64,000 nt of DNA from an uncultured Oscillospiraceae bacterium (GCA_934631005.1 CAKTXA010000004.1:1-64000); one strand, 5' to 3'; positions 6,665-15,204 are shown, counted from the stretch's first letter. The notes: generated by a model not told the origin, from the letters alone. Numbers and translations are program-made.

Positions 6665-7123
6665 TCAGTGCTGCTTCATGGCGCGGTCGATCTGGCGCTT
6701 GGCGTCCTTTTTGGCCGCGTCCTCGCGTTTGTCATACAGCTTTTTGCCCTTGGCCAGCGCGATCTCCACCTTCACGAGCGAGCCCTTGAAGTAGACCGTG
6801 AGCGGAATGAGGGCGTAGCCGTCCTGCTTGACCTTGCCGAACAGCCGCGCGATCTCGCGCTTGTGCATGAGGAGCCTGCGCGGCCGCAGCGGGTCTTTGT
6901 TAAAGATATTGCCCTGCTCATAGGGGGCGATGTGCATCTGGCGGAGGATGAGCTCGCCGTCTTTGATCTGGCACCACGCTTCTTTTAAGCTCAGCGTGCC
7001 CGCGCGGATGGACTTGACCTCCGTCCCGGACAGCTCGATGCCGGCCTCGAACGTCTCTTCAATGAAGTACTCATGCCGTGCCTTCTGATTTTTGGCCATG
7101 ATCCGGCGCTCTTCCGCGGCCAT
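6665..7123 (-). CDS. smpB: SsrA-binding protein SmpB
   Basis: This 152-residue protein is full length for SmpB. It binds tmRNA and delivers it to stalled ribosomes. Motifs visible include the N-terminal KNQKARHEYFIEETFEAG, the EVKSIRAG turn, the RPRRLLMHKREI basic helix and the lysine-rich C-terminal tail (KKDAKRQIDRAM) that enters the ribosomal A site. I chose the ATG at 7121-7123 because GGAGGGAGG lies at correct spacing; another ATG eight codons later is possible. The gene is in line with the cyclophilin and ssrA. Confidence 0.95.
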   Translation of the reverse strand: MAAEERRIMAKNQKARHEYFIEETFEAGIELSGTEVKSIRAGTLSLKEAWCQIKDGELILRQMHIAPYEQGNIFNKDPLRPRRLLMHKREIARLFGKVKQDGYALIPLTVYFKGSLVKVEIALAKGKKLYDKREDAAKKDAKRQIDRAMKQH

Positions 7124-7204
7124 ACGCCCACCTCCCTCCGGCAATGCCTTGGAATATATTATAACACGGCTGTCAAGAGAAGATGTGGTAATTCCTGAAA
7201 TGGG

Positions 7205-7247
7205 TTGCAAAAAGCGCAGGCATCGGTTATAATAGAACAAACATTCC
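7205..7247 (+). promoter_or_regulatory. promoter of the dinB operon with a candidate LexA box
   Basis: TTGCAA (7205-7210), a 17-bp spacer and TATAAT (7228-7233) form a strong promoter. Immediately after the -10, GAACAAACATTCC (7235-7247) matches the Gram-positive SOS box (GAACRNRYGTTYC) at all but one base. A repressor bound here would block initiation of the dinB-mutY operon, in keeping with damage induction. Confidence 0.55.
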
Positions 7248-7273
7248 AAAATGATAGAAAGGGGGCGGGCTGG

Positions 7274-7543
7274 ATGGCTGCCGAAAATGTACCCTTGCAG
7301 GTGATCGCGTGCTGTGATGCCGACGGCGCCATGCAGCCGCTGCGCTTTCGCTTTGAGGATGCGGCGCACATGCTGCATACAGTGCAGGTGCGCGAGGTGG
7401 TCGACTGCCGCGAGAGCAGCTACGTCGGCATCGAGGCGTTCTTTTTCCTCTGCCGCGCCGTGCTCGACGGGCGGGAGAAGCTGTATGAGCTCAAATACAC
7501 CGTCCACTCGCACCGGTGGGCGCTGCTGCGGGAGATCTACTGA
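7274..7543 (+). CDS. small conserved-looking protein upstream of dinB
   Basis: This 89-residue protein starts at the ATG 7274 after a GGGGGCGGG stretch. It is a small alpha/beta protein with Cys in ACCDADG and VDCRES and no membrane segment. Its stop codon overlaps the dinB ATG by one base (TGATG), so the two are translationally coupled and probably function together or share SOS control. I cannot assign a biochemical role. Confidence 0.7.
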   Translation: MAAENVPLQVIACCDADGAMQPLRFRFEDAAHMLHTVQVREVVDCRESSYVGIEAFFFLCRAVLDGREKLYELKYTVHSHRWALLREIY

Positions 7544-8847
7544 TGGAAAACAGAGTTGTGTTTCATATCGACGTCAACAGCGCGTTTTTGTCGTGGACGG
7601 CGGCGTACCGCGTGCGCCATCTGGGGCGAAAGCCCGACCTGCGCGAGATCCCGTCGGTCATCGCGGGCGATAAGTCCTCGCGCCACAGCATCATTCTGGC
7701 CAAGAGCATCCCGGCGAAAAAATACGGCGTGCGCACCGGCGAGCCGCTGGGCATGGCGCTGGAAAAATGCCCGGGGCTCGTGGTGGCGGAGCCGGATTAT
7801 GAGCTGTATGTCAGCGCATCGCGAAAGCTCATGGCGCTGCTGCGGGAGTATTCGCCGCTGGTGGAGCAGTTTTCCATCGACGAGGCATGGATGGATATGA
7901 CGGGCACGGCGGGGCTGTTCGGCCCGCCGGTGCTGGCGGCGGAGCAGCTGAAGGACCGCATCCGCCGCGAGCTCGGCTTTACGGTGAACATCGGCATCTC
8001 GTGCAACAAGCTGCTGGCCAAAATGGCGGGCGATTTTGAAAAGCCGGACAAGGTGCACACGCTTTTTCCGGACGAGATCCCGCAGAAGCTCTGGCCGCTG
8101 CCGGTGGGGGAGCTGTTTATGGTGGGCCGGGCGACCGAGCGCAAGCTGCGCGGCATGGGCCTTGGCACCATCGGCCAGCTCGCGCAGACCGACCCCGTTT
8201 TTCTGCGGCAGAAGCTCGGCAAGCAGGGCGAGCTGCTCTGGCAGTATGCCAACGGCCGCGGGATGATGCAGGTGCGCACACAGGCGGAGGCAAACAAGGG
8301 CTACGGCAACTCCTTCACCACGCCCTGCGATGTGACCGACCGCCGCGCGGCGCAGCAGGTGCTTTTGTCGCTGTGCGAGACGGTGGGGATGCGCCTGCGG
8401 CGCGACGGGCAGGCGGGTTCGTGCGTGACGGTGCAGCTGCGCAGCTGCGAATTTGCCGACTCCTCGCGCCAGCGCCAGCTCGGCACGGCGACGAACGTGA
8501 CGCAGGAGCTCTACCGCGCCGCGTGCGAAATTTTTGACACCCTGTGGGACGGCAAAACGCCCCTGCGCCAGCTCGGCGTGCAGGTCACGCGCCTACAGTC
8601 TGGCGATTACCGGCAGTATAGCCTGTTTGACGCCGCGCAGTATGACCGGCTGGAAAAGCTGGACAGCACCGTCGACTCCATCCGCGAAAAATTCGGCGAG
8701 GGCGCGATCATCCGCGCCGCGTTCGTGGACGACCCGCAGCACAGCATGACGGGCGGGCTATCCAAGCATCGCCGCACAGGCGTCACCAAACCCGTGCCCG
8801 ATCCCGGTGCGGAAAATCGAAAAAAAGCGGGGCAGAGCGAAAATTGA
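7543..8847 (+). CDS. dinB: DNA polymerase IV (Y-family translesion polymerase)
   Basis: The 434-residue protein carries the Y-family palm and fingers: FHIDVNSAFLSW with the first metal-binding Asp, the finger lysine/arginine region near residues 45-75, and SIDEAWMD with the catalytic Asp-Glu pair. A helix-hairpin-helix follows (VGRATERKLRGMGLGTIGQL), then the little-finger domain. It copies past damaged bases and is error-prone. The start is fixed by the TGATG overlap with the preceding gene. A possible LexA box lies in the operon promoter. mutY follows after 46 bp, which places a base-excision glycosylase in the same transcription unit. Confidence 0.95.
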   Translation: MENRVVFHIDVNSAFLSWTAAYRVRHLGRKPDLREIPSVIAGDKSSRHSIILAKSIPAKKYGVRTGEPLGMALEKCPGLVVAEPDYELYVSASRKLMALLREYSPLVEQFSIDEAWMDMTGTAGLFGPPVLAAEQLKDRIRRELGFTVNIGISCNKLLAKMAGDFEKPDKVHTLFPDEIPQKLWPLPVGELFMVGRATERKLRGMGLGTIGQLAQTDPVFLRQKLGKQGELLWQYANGRGMMQVRTQAEANKGYGNSFTTPCDVTDRRAAQQVLLSLCETVGMRLRRDGQAGSCVTVQLRSCEFADSSRQRQLGTATNVTQELYRAACEIFDTLWDGKTPLRQLGVQVTRLQSGDYRQYSLFDAAQYDRLEKLDSTVDSIREKFGEGAIIRAAFVDDPQHSMTGGLSKHRRTGVTKPVPDPGAENRKKAGQSEN

Positions 8848-8893
8848 CATCGCGCCGCGAAACCCGTACAATATCCCAAAAGGGGGGAGCGGA

Positions 8894-9952
8894 ATGGCGA
8901 CGCTGAGCGAACAGATCCCGGCAAGGCTTCTGCCGTGGTATGAACAGAACCGGCGCGAGCTGCCGTGGCGCGGCGACCGCGAGCCGTATCACGTCTGGCT
9001 GTCGGAGATCATGCTGCAGCAGACGCGCGTGGAGGCGGTGCGGGGCTATTACGCACGCTTTCTCGCGGAGCTGCCGGATATTGCGGCGCTCGCGAGCTGC
9101 CCGGAGGACCGGCTGACGAAGCTCTGGGAGGGACTTGGATATTACACGCGCGTGCGCAATCTGCAAAAGGCCGCGCGCGTCATTATGAATGATCTCGGCG
9201 GCGAATTTCCGCGGACGTATGACGCCATCCGCGCGCTTCCGGGCGTGGGGGACTACACAGCCGGGGCGGTCGCGTCGATCTGCTTTGAGCAGCCCACGCC
9301 CGCCGTGGATGGCAACGTCCTGCGCGTGGTCTCGCGGCTGCTGAACGATCACCGCCCGACGGATGATGTGAAGCTGCGGCGGGAATACCGCGACGCACTG
9401 GCAGAAATTTACCCCGCCGGGCGCTGCGGCGATTTTACGCAGGCGCTCATGGAGCTGGGCGCGACGCTCTGCGGCCCGAACAGCGCGCCGCGCTGTGAGA
9501 GCTGCCCGCTGGCGGCGCTCTGCCGCGGGTATCAAGGCGGCACGGCGGCGAGCCTGCCCGTCCGCGCGGCAAAAAAAGAGCGCCGCGTGGAGGAAAAAAC
9601 GGTGTTTTTCCTGCGCTGCGGCGGTGCATGCGCCGTGAAAAAGCGCCCGAAAACGGGCCTTTTGGCGGGGCTTTGGGAGCTGCCGAACGTGCCGGGGCTG
9701 CTCACGGCGCAGCAGGCGATGGAGCAGGTGGAGCGCTGGGGCGCGCGGCCGCAGCGGCTTCAAAAATCGCTCGAGCGCGTGCACATTTTCACCCACGTCC
9801 GCTGGCAGATGCGCTGCTATTACATGGACTGCGCCGAGATGGCGGCGGGCTTCGTGTGGGCGGACGCGGCGCGCTTTGCGCACGATATTGCGCTGCCCAC
9901 GGCGTTTCGGATGTTCTGGGAGCCGGAGGAGAAAGGGGAGAGCGGCGAATGA
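8894..9952 (+). CDS. mutY: A/G-specific adenine glycosylase
   Basis: This 352-residue protein is a MutY: an endonuclease III-type helix-hairpin-helix domain (LPGVGDYTAGAVAS) with the catalytic Asp (PAVDGNVLRV), the early MLQQTRVEAV motif, and an iron-sulfur loop with Cys spaced as C-X8-C-X2-C-X5-C (CGPNSAPRC through LAALC). A C-terminal NUDIX-like domain recognises 8-oxoguanine. It removes adenine mispaired with 8-oxoguanine. The ATG follows GGGGGGAG. Its TGA overlaps the start of the next gene (ATGA). Its position behind dinB suggests a mutagenesis-control operon. Confidence 0.94.
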   Translation: MATLSEQIPARLLPWYEQNRRELPWRGDREPYHVWLSEIMLQQTRVEAVRGYYARFLAELPDIAALASCPEDRLTKLWEGLGYYTRVRNLQKAARVIMNDLGGEFPRTYDAIRALPGVGDYTAGAVASICFEQPTPAVDGNVLRVVSRLLNDHRPTDDVKLRREYRDALAEIYPAGRCGDFTQALMELGATLCGPNSAPRCESCPLAALCRGYQGGTAASLPVRAAKKERRVEEKTVFFLRCGGACAVKKRPKTGLLAGLWELPNVPGLLTAQQAMEQVERWGARPQRLQKSLERVHIFTHVRWQMRCYYMDCAEMAAGFVWADAARFAHDIALPTAFRMFWEPEEKGESGE

Positions 9953-10977
9953 AAAGGCGTTTGTCGGCGCTGTGTCTGGCGCTGGCGCTGCTGGTCACGC
10001 TGTGCGCCTGCGGCCTTGCGCCGCGCACGCCCGCGGACGGGCTGACGGTGTATTTTCTCGACGTCGGGCAGGCCGACAGTGCGCTCGTCGTGTGTGACGG
10101 CGCGGCGATGCTCATCGACGGCGGCAACGTCGCCGACGCGCAGTATGTCGTCTCGGCGCTCGCACAGCGGGGCGTGACGGCGCTTCAAACCGTCGTCGCC
10201 ACGCACTGCGACGAGGATCACTGCGGCGGCCTTGCGGGCGTGCTGGCCAAATATCCGGCGGAGCGTGTGCTTTGCTCCGTGACAGAGTATGACACCAAGG
10301 CGTTCTCCGATTTTGTAAAATACGCGGACGCGCAGGGGCGCTTCGTCGAGCAGCCGCAGCCGGGGGAGCGCTGGGCGCTCGGCGGCGCGGCGGTGACGGT
10401 GCTCGGCCCGCTGCGCGACTATGAGGACAACAACGAAAGCTCCGTCGTCCTGCGCATCGACTATGGCGAGACGTCGTTCCTCTTTACGGGCGACATCGGC
10501 TTGGAGGCCGAGGATGAGCTCGCGGAGAGCGGCGCGGACCTCAGTGCCACGGTCTTGAAGGTGGCGCACCACGGCAGCCGCGGCTCGAGCGGGTATGTGT
10601 TCCTGCGCGCGGCCGCGCCGCAGTACGGCGTGATCAGCGTGGGCGCGGACAATTCCTACGGCCACCCGACGGAGCAGGCCCTCTCGCGCCTGCGCGACGC
10701 GGACGTGCAGCTTTACAGGACTGATCTGCAGGGCACGGTCACGGCGGTCTCCGACGGCAAGACCGTCACGTTCACGACCGAGCGCAGCGCTACGGCGGAG
10801 CAGATCAATCCGACCATCCAAAACGCCCCTGCGGCATATATCGGCAACACCAATTCCGAGGTTCTCCACAGCGACACCTGCGGCAGCCTCCCGCAGGAGC
10901 AGAACCGCATCACGTTTAGCAGCTACGAGGAAGCGCTGGAAGCCGGCTACCGGCCCCATAAGGCGTGTTTGCCCTAA
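9949..10977 (+). CDS. secreted ComEC-like metallo-beta-lactamase lipoprotein
   Basis: The 342-residue product begins with a lipoprotein signal (lipobox LCAC near residue 21). A metallo-beta-lactamase domain of the ComEC/Rec2 C-terminal type follows: FLDVGQADSALV, LIDGG, THCDEDHCGG (metal ligands), FTGDIG and KVAHHGS. The last 45 residues, with IGNTNSEVLHSDTC and PHKACLP, resemble the small Cys-containing module often found at the ends of such secreted hydrolases. No membrane channel domain is present, so it is not a full competence protein. It probably hydrolyses a nucleic acid or phosphoester outside the membrane. It starts inside the mutY stop codon (ATGA). Confidence 0.85.
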   Translation: MKRRLSALCLALALLVTLCACGLAPRTPADGLTVYFLDVGQADSALVVCDGAAMLIDGGNVADAQYVVSALAQRGVTALQTVVATHCDEDHCGGLAGVLAKYPAERVLCSVTEYDTKAFSDFVKYADAQGRFVEQPQPGERWALGGAAVTVLGPLRDYEDNNESSVVLRIDYGETSFLFTGDIGLEAEDELAESGADLSATVLKVAHHGSRGSSGYVFLRAAAPQYGVISVGADNSYGHPTEQALSRLRDADVQLYRTDLQGTVTAVSDGKTVTFTTERSATAEQINPTIQNAPAAYIGNTNSEVLHSDTCGSLPQEQNRITFSSYEEALEAGYRPHKACLP

Positions 10978-10984
10978 CGACTTC

Positions 10985-11309
10985 GTCGTAACGTAGGGGA
11001 GGGGCTTGCCCCTCCCGCCGGTTGGCAGTTGTGGCTTTTGCACGCACCGCGGAGCGGAATGCACCCCATAGCTTCCCCTGGGGGAAGCTGTCGCCGTAGG
11101 CGACTGATGAGGGCCGGGGAGCACTAAAACATAGCTTTGCAGTTGTGCCAAAACGTAACTGCTCCCCGACCCTCATCAGTCTGCTCCGCTGCGCTCCGCA
11201 GCCAGCTTCCCCGAGGGGAAGCCAAGGGGCCCTCAGCAAATCGGCCCTGCCCAAGAAGAACGGCAGTGCGTACCAACGGGAGGGGCAAGCCCCGCCCCTA
11301 CATTACGAC
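10985..11309. repeat. GC-rich palindromic intergenic repeat, copy 1
   Basis: A 325-bp element bounded by near-perfect terminal inverted repeats of about 32 bp. Each contains GTCGTAA followed by GTAGGGG and an internal palindrome of the type GGGGCTTGCCCC, with two mismatches between the ends. The interior holds further palindromes: TTCCCCTGGGGGAA, and a GGGGAGCA arm facing TGCTCCCC around a central core. Related elements occur at 13289, 34058 and 40417, and fragments at 37559. No transposase is encoded, so this is MITE-like. After it (11310-11448) there is AT-rich sequence and a short CCGATGTGGTCATCGG palindrome at 11408-11430. Confidence 0.8.
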
Positions 11310-11448
11310 TAAAATTATTCATTTTTCATCATTCATCCTTCATTATTCATTCACCTAACGGAATGAATGATGAAGAATGAATAGTGAATAATGAACAATG
11401 AAAAGGGCCGATGTGGTCATCGGCCCCTACAGATTTCTTCGGTTTTTC

Positions 11449-12111
11449 TTATCCCAACGCTGCGGCGACGCTGGTGTGGATGAGGTCGTGGCCCTGTTGG
11501 GAGGGGTGGATGCCGTCGCAGCTCAGCAGCTGCGGGAAATCCGTCCGGCACAAAAAGCGCGAGCGCAGGTCGATCAGACGGCAGCCGAACACGCGCGCCA
11601 GCGTGCACACGAGCGTGTTGTAATACTCCTGCCAGCGGTACAGATGGTTCACATCGCCCAGCCAGTGCAGGATGTTCTGCCGGTCGCGGTCCTTCGTGAT
11701 AAAGTCAAAATAGCGCTCGGAGTCCAGCGGCAGGATGGACGCCACGGCGACCTTCGCCCCCGTGTCCTGCACGGCGCGGATGGCGTCGCGATAGAGCGAG
11801 AGGAAGCGGTCGTTCAGCGTGTGCGGCTCAAAGCTGCCGTCCGGGTCGTCGGAAATTTTGCTCCAGTCATAGTCGCAGTCGTTGCCGCCGAGCGAAAACA
11901 GCACCGTGCTGTTTTCATCCAGACCGCCCAGCTTCTTTTTGAGCACCGGCTGGATGCTCTCGATCGTCGCACCCATCTTGGACGCGTTATCCACCTGGAT
12001 CTCATTGGCCGTCAGGGATGTAAAATCGTGATCGTGACACAGGCGGTACTTGCCCCCGTCGTTCATCACGCCCTTCATAATGGAATCTCCGATGATCAAA
12101 AGCTGACGCAT
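11449..12111 (-). CDS. SGNH/GDSL-type hydrolase
   Basis: A 220-residue esterase or acetylhydrolase of the SGNH fold. Block I reads IIGDSIMKG with the nucleophile Ser, GGND supplies the Asn of block III, and DGIHPSQQGHD supplies the catalytic Asp-His near the C-terminus. There is no signal peptide. I chose the ATG at 12109-12111 because GGGAGGA lies upstream at good spacing. It is monocistronic, flanked by a repeat downstream and a divergent transporter operon upstream. Likely substrates are acyl or acetyl esters on sugars or lipids; the natural one is unknown. Confidence 0.85.
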   Translation of the reverse strand: MRQLLIIGDSIMKGVMNDGGKYRLCHDHDFTSLTANEIQVDNASKMGATIESIQPVLKKKLGGLDENSTVLFSLGGNDCDYDWSKISDDPDGSFEPHTLNDRFLSLYRDAIRAVQDTGAKVAVASILPLDSERYFDFITKDRDRQNILHWLGDVNHLYRWQEYYNTLVCTLARVFGCRLIDLRSRFLCRTDFPQLLSCDGIHPSQQGHDLIHTSVAAALG

Positions 12112-12219
12112 AATAAGGTCCTCCCGTTGCGGTTTTTCTATCAACAGTATAGCCACGTCCGGCAAAAAAGACACCCGAATCCTCGGGAAACGGACTCTCC
12201 GCGTCGGCAAGCGGCGCTC

Positions 12220-12296
12220 TCCTGCGGGTAGAATGGCGATTCTACTGCCGGTAGAGTACAAAAAAGGTTGCGATTTCGCCGCAAATCGTGTATGAT
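12220..12296 (+). promoter_or_regulatory. promoter and small palindromes before the YdcZ pair
   Basis: TTGCGA (12268-12273), a 17-bp spacer and TATGAT (12291-12296) form a promoter. Just upstream, GTAGAA-N6-TTCTAC and TCTAC-N5-GTAGA (12241-12255) overlap, forming a possible operator between this operon and the divergent hydrolase gene. Confidence 0.45.
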
Positions 12297-12320
12297 ATTC
12301 GCCGAAAAGAGGGATTTGCC

Positions 12321-12764
12321 ATGATCTTCTGTTTGGGCCTGCTGATCGCGGGACTTTTGCAGGGCGTGATGATCTCGCTCAACGGGCAGCTCGGAAATTA
12401 CTACAGCCTGTTCGGCATCACGCTGTTTGTGCACGGCATCGCGCTGGTGCTGCTGCTTGTGTATCTGCTCGTCATCCGGCGGGAAAAGATCCGCCTGCGC
12501 GGCGCGCCGTGGTATGTGTATCTTGTGGGCTTTATGGGCATCAGCATCGTGGCCAGCAGCAGCTGGTGCACGCTGCGCGTGGGCGCGGCGGCGATGACGG
12601 CGCTGTCCACCGCGGGCGAGCTGGTCTCGGCCCGGCTGATCGACAGCCTCGGCCTGTTTGGGATGCCGAAGGTGCGCTTTCACGCGCGGCAGCTGCCGGG
12701 GTATCTTCTGGTGGCGGCGGGCGTGATCCTCATTATGCTCGCAGCAAAGGAGGCGGCGGTATGA
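12321..12764 (+). CDS. YdcZ-type DMT transporter subunit 1
   Basis: The 147-residue membrane protein has about four to five transmembrane helices and fits the half-size drug/metabolite transporter DMT_YdcZ family (start MIFCLGLLIAGLLQGVMISLNGQLG). Such proteins work as pairs of five-helix halves to give a ten-helix unit. The next gene overlaps by four bases and encodes the second half, so a heterodimeric small-molecule transporter is likely. Substrate unknown. Confidence 0.82.
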   Translation: MIFCLGLLIAGLLQGVMISLNGQLGNYYSLFGITLFVHGIALVLLLVYLLVIRREKIRLRGAPWYVYLVGFMGISIVASSSWCTLRVGAAAMTALSTAGELVSARLIDSLGLFGMPKVRFHARQLPGYLLVAAGVILIMLAAKEAAV

Positions 12765-13222
12765 TCTATCTGGTCGTGGCGCTCATCATCGGCGCGGCCA
12801 ATTGTGTGAACCGCATGGTCAACGTCAAGGCGGGGCAGGTATTCGGCACTGCGAACGGCGCGCTTATCAATTATCTGGAGGCGACCGTCTTGGCCCTCGC
12901 GCTCGTGTTCATCACCGGCAGGGGCGCAGAGCTGTCGCCGGAGCACATGGCGAGCGTGCCGCTGTGGGTGTATCTCGGCGGCGTGGCGGGGCTTCTTGCG
13001 ATGGTGCTCATCATCACCGGCACGCCCCGCACGGACGTGTTCATCTCCACCATCCTCACGCTGGCGGGCAATCTCGGCATGTCGCTGGTGCTGGACTATC
13101 TGTTTTACGAGATGTTCAGCTGGAAGCGCGTCGCCGGCGTCTGCCTCGTCCTCACCGGCGCCGCGTGGATCGAATGGCAGAAGGCCGAGCACGCAAAAGG
13201 GCAAAGTCAGAAAGCAGAGTAA
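12761..13222 (+). CDS. YdcZ-type DMT transporter subunit 2
   Basis: The 153-residue protein (MIYLVVALIIGAANCVNRMVNVKAG) has the same fold and length as its upstream partner. The start is fixed by the ATGA overlap. Hydrophobic helices and the GTPRTDVFISTILTLAGNL segment are typical of DMT_YdcZ halves. Together with the preceding gene it should form one transporter in the cytoplasmic membrane. A strong terminator follows 8 bp after the stop. Confidence 0.82.
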   Translation: MIYLVVALIIGAANCVNRMVNVKAGQVFGTANGALINYLEATVLALALVFITGRGAELSPEHMASVPLWVYLGGVAGLLAMVLIITGTPRTDVFISTILTLAGNLGMSLVLDYLFYEMFSWKRVAGVCLVLTGAAWIEWQKAEHAKGQSQKAE

Positions 13223-13230
13223 AGAAGATC

Positions 13231-13260
13231 GCCCGCACCAGACGGTGCGGGCGATTTTTT
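13231..13260 (+). terminator. intrinsic terminator of the YdcZ operon
   Basis: GCCCGCACC pairs with GGTGCGGGC around AGAC, followed by GATTTTTT. Confidence 0.9.
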
Positions 13261-13288
13261 GTGACTGCCGAATCCTTGATGCAGCGGC

Positions 13289-13592
13289 GAAACGTAGGCA
13301 CCCCTTGCCTTCCCCTCGGGGCCGATTCCCCCTATCAGGGGGAAATGTCCCGAAGGGACAAAGAGGGTAGGGACAGGTGCCCCCGGAGGGGGCGGATGAG
13401 GGCCGGGGAGCACTAAAACATAGCTTAGCAGTTGTGCCAAAACGCAACTGCTCCCCGACCCTCATCAGTCTGCGGAGCTAGCGCTCCGCAGCCAGCTTCC
13501 CCCAGGGGAAGCCAAGGGACTTCTGCAAATCGGCACTGCTCTAAAAGAACGGCGGTGCTTCCCGGCGGGAGGGGCAAGCCCCTCCCCTACGG
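13289..13592. repeat. GC-rich palindromic intergenic repeat, copy 2
   Basis: About 300 bp sharing with copy 1 the GATGAGGG-CCGGGGAGCA block, the facing TGCTCCCC-type arm, the TTCCCC/GGGGAA palindrome and the right-end GGGAGGGGCAAGCCCCTCCC unit. The left end differs: it carries CCCCCTATCAGGGGG and GTCCCGAAGGGAC palindromes instead of the terminal repeat, as copy 3 does. It fills the gap between the YdcZ terminator and the small lipoprotein gene; no gene lies inside. Confidence 0.75.
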
Positions 13593-13601
13593 GTGCGTTC
13601 G

Positions 13602-13889
13602 TTACCGCATCGCGCCGTTGGTCGTGCCGGTCATGCCGTTTGTGCCGGTCATGTCGGTCAGGCCGGGGGTGGTGGTGCGGTAGGTGTTCTGGGTGCCGGT
13701 GCCGGGGGTGTAGGTCACGCCGGAGCGGCCGCTGCCGCCGTGGTTCGTGCCGTTCACGTAGCCGTCGCGCGTGGTGGAGACGTTGCCGTAATAGCCGCGG
13801 CCGTCGTCCACGTACCCGCTGGCGGCGCAGGCGCTGAGCGCGCCGACGAGCAGCGTGCAGATCAGAATAAGGATCACTGTGCGTTTCAT
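13602..13889 (-). CDS. small Gly/Thr-rich lipoprotein
   Basis: The 95-residue product begins MKRTVILILICTLLVGALSA followed by the lipobox Cys, so it is a membrane-anchored lipoprotein. The mature part is low-complexity, rich in Gly, Thr, Asn and Tyr with no recognised domain. The ATG at 13887-13889 follows GGAGG; the frame is open further upstream without a start signal. It may be a cell-envelope decoration protein; function unknown. Confidence 0.65.
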   Translation of the reverse strand: MKRTVILILICTLLVGALSACAASGYVDDGRGYYGNVSTTRDGYVNGTNHGGSGRSGVTYTPGTGTQNTYRTTTPGLTDMTGTNGMTGTTNGAMR

Positions 13890-14035
13890 AAGAAGTACCT
13901 CCTGCAATCTCGGTTCGCAGCGCGCATTCGCGCGGCTGTCTGCCGATAGTATCCGCAGCGCGCGCGGCGCTATGCGCGGCGTGTGCAGCAATTTCTGCCG
14001 GTGTGACAAAAAACTGCAAAGCGCGAAAAGGCGGC

Positions 14036-14064
14036 TTGATTATTCTCCGCCCGTTTTGTATAAT
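14036..14064 (+). promoter_or_regulatory. promoter of the ferredoxin gene
   Basis: TTGATT (14036-14041), a 17-bp spacer and TATAAT (14059-14064) precede the gene by 37 bp. Confidence 0.65.
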
Positions 14065-14100
14065 GAGATCGGATCACAATAGAGATAAAGGAGCAGCTTT

Positions 14101-14487
14101 ATGAAAAAATTGACGGTCAAGAAGGGGATCGCGTGCATGGCATGTCTGGAGTGCGTGCGCACGTGCTCGGTCGCCTTCTACAAAGAGTTCCACCCCGATA
14201 AGGCGTGCCTGAAGATCACGGAGCGAAACGGCGCGGCGAAGCCCATGGTGTGCGTGCAGTGCGGCAAATGCGCCGAGGCGTGCCCGTCGGGCGCGATCAC
14301 GCAGAACCCCAAGGGCGTGTACATGGTCAGCAAAAAGCTCTGCACCGGCTGCGGCAAGTGTGTGGAGGCGTGCCCGTTCGGCGTGATGGTCAAGGCCGAG
14401 GACGCCCCCACGGCATCGAAGTGCATCGCCTGCGGGCTGTGCGCCAAGAACTGCCCGATGGAGCTTCTGGAGGTCGTAGAAAAGTAA
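14101..14487 (+). CDS. polyferredoxin-like 4Fe-4S protein
   Basis: A 128-residue protein with Cys clusters for three to four 4Fe-4S centres: CMACLECVRTC, CVQCGKCAEACP, CTGCGKCVEACP and CIACGLCAKNCP. This arrangement resembles the electron-transfer subunits (HycB/CooF type) that connect oxidoreductases, although no partner enzyme is next to it. AAAGGAG precedes the ATG. Its role is probably cytosolic electron transfer; partner unknown. Confidence 0.88.
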   Translation: MKKLTVKKGIACMACLECVRTCSVAFYKEFHPDKACLKITERNGAAKPMVCVQCGKCAEACPSGAITQNPKGVYMVSKKLCTGCGKCVEACPFGVMVKAEDAPTASKCIACGLCAKNCPMELLEVVEK

Positions 14488-14511
14488 GCGCAAAATGAAC
14501 AAAACGGGGCC

Positions 14512-14572
14512 TGCGCCGCAGGCCCCGTTTGAGCGCTTCAAAAGTGCTTTTTGAAGCGCTCTCAAACGAAAA
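14512..14572. terminator. two consecutive hairpins after the ferredoxin gene
   Basis: A 14-bp GC stem at 14512-14540 (AAACGGGGCCTGCG facing its complement) is followed by a second long stem GCGCTTCAAAA/TTTTGAAGCGC at 14542-14571. The first is a typical terminator stem. A short block at about 14613-14637 (TGCGGGCGCAAAACTCTG...) recurs at 63460-63484. Confidence 0.7.
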
Positions 14573-14667
14573 CCGCTTCGCTGGGTTTCCGTTTGAAAAG
14601 GCTTGCGCCCTGCGGGCGCAAAACTCTGCGAGGCTTATTTGAGAATTGGAACAGGGAGGACGAGAGC

Positions 14668-15129
14668 ATGGAACGACATGGAGAGCGGGCGTACGAGCTG
14701 TTTTTGGGCGGCTGCAACTGCGCGCAGGCGGTGCTGCTGGCGTTCGCGCCGGACGCGGGGCTGACGGAGCGGCAGGCTTTGCAGATCGCGTCATCGTTCG
14801 GCGGCGGCATCGGCGGGATGCGCGAGGTGTGCGGCGCGGTGAGCGGGATGCTGATGGCGGCGGGGCTGCTGTACGGCTATGAACCCGGCGACCGCGCGGG
14901 CAAGAGTGCGCACTACGCGTGCGTGCGCGAGCTGGCCGATCGCTACCGCGCGGAGAACGGGTCGATCATCTGCCGGGAGCTGCTGGGCCTTGCCGGGCAG
15001 ACGGCGGGGCCGCAGCCGTCGGAGCGGACGGACGCGTACTACAAAAAACGCCCCTGCCCGGAGCTGTGCCGCATCGCGGCCAATATTCTGGACGACTACA
15101 TCGCCGAACACCCCATCGAAAAGGAATAA
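14668..15129 (+). CDS. C_GCAxxG_C_C family protein
   Basis: The 153-residue protein has the family signature: GGCNCAQAVLLAF, then SSFGGGIGGMREVCGAVSGMLMA, and late Cys residues (CPELC). These conserved cysteines are thought to act in redox or metal binding, and the family is often placed next to electron-transfer genes, as here behind a ferredoxin. GGGAGG precedes the ATG. The sequence is complete. Confidence 0.9.
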   Translation: MERHGERAYELFLGGCNCAQAVLLAFAPDAGLTERQALQIASSFGGGIGGMREVCGAVSGMLMAAGLLYGYEPGDRAGKSAHYACVRELADRYRAENGSIICRELLGLAGQTAGPQPSERTDAYYKKRPCPELCRIAANILDDYIAEHPIEKE

Positions 15130-15132
15130 AAA

Positions 15133-15160
15133 AGCCCCCTCCCGGTCTCCGGGAGGGGCT
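15133..15160. terminator. terminator between convergent genes
   Basis: AGCCCCCTCCCGG pairs with CCGGGAGGGGCT with one bulged C. It lies between the C_GCAxxG_C_C gene and the convergent histidine kinase gene. Confidence 0.7.
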
Positions 15161-15204
15161 GCGGTCTGTTAAAAGGGACTTTTGAAAAGGCATTTTCGGC
15201 ACGC

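Noticed and set aside
10985..11309. CRISPR array
   Set aside because: The repeats are palindromic modules of different kinds without regular spacers; no cas genes are nearby.
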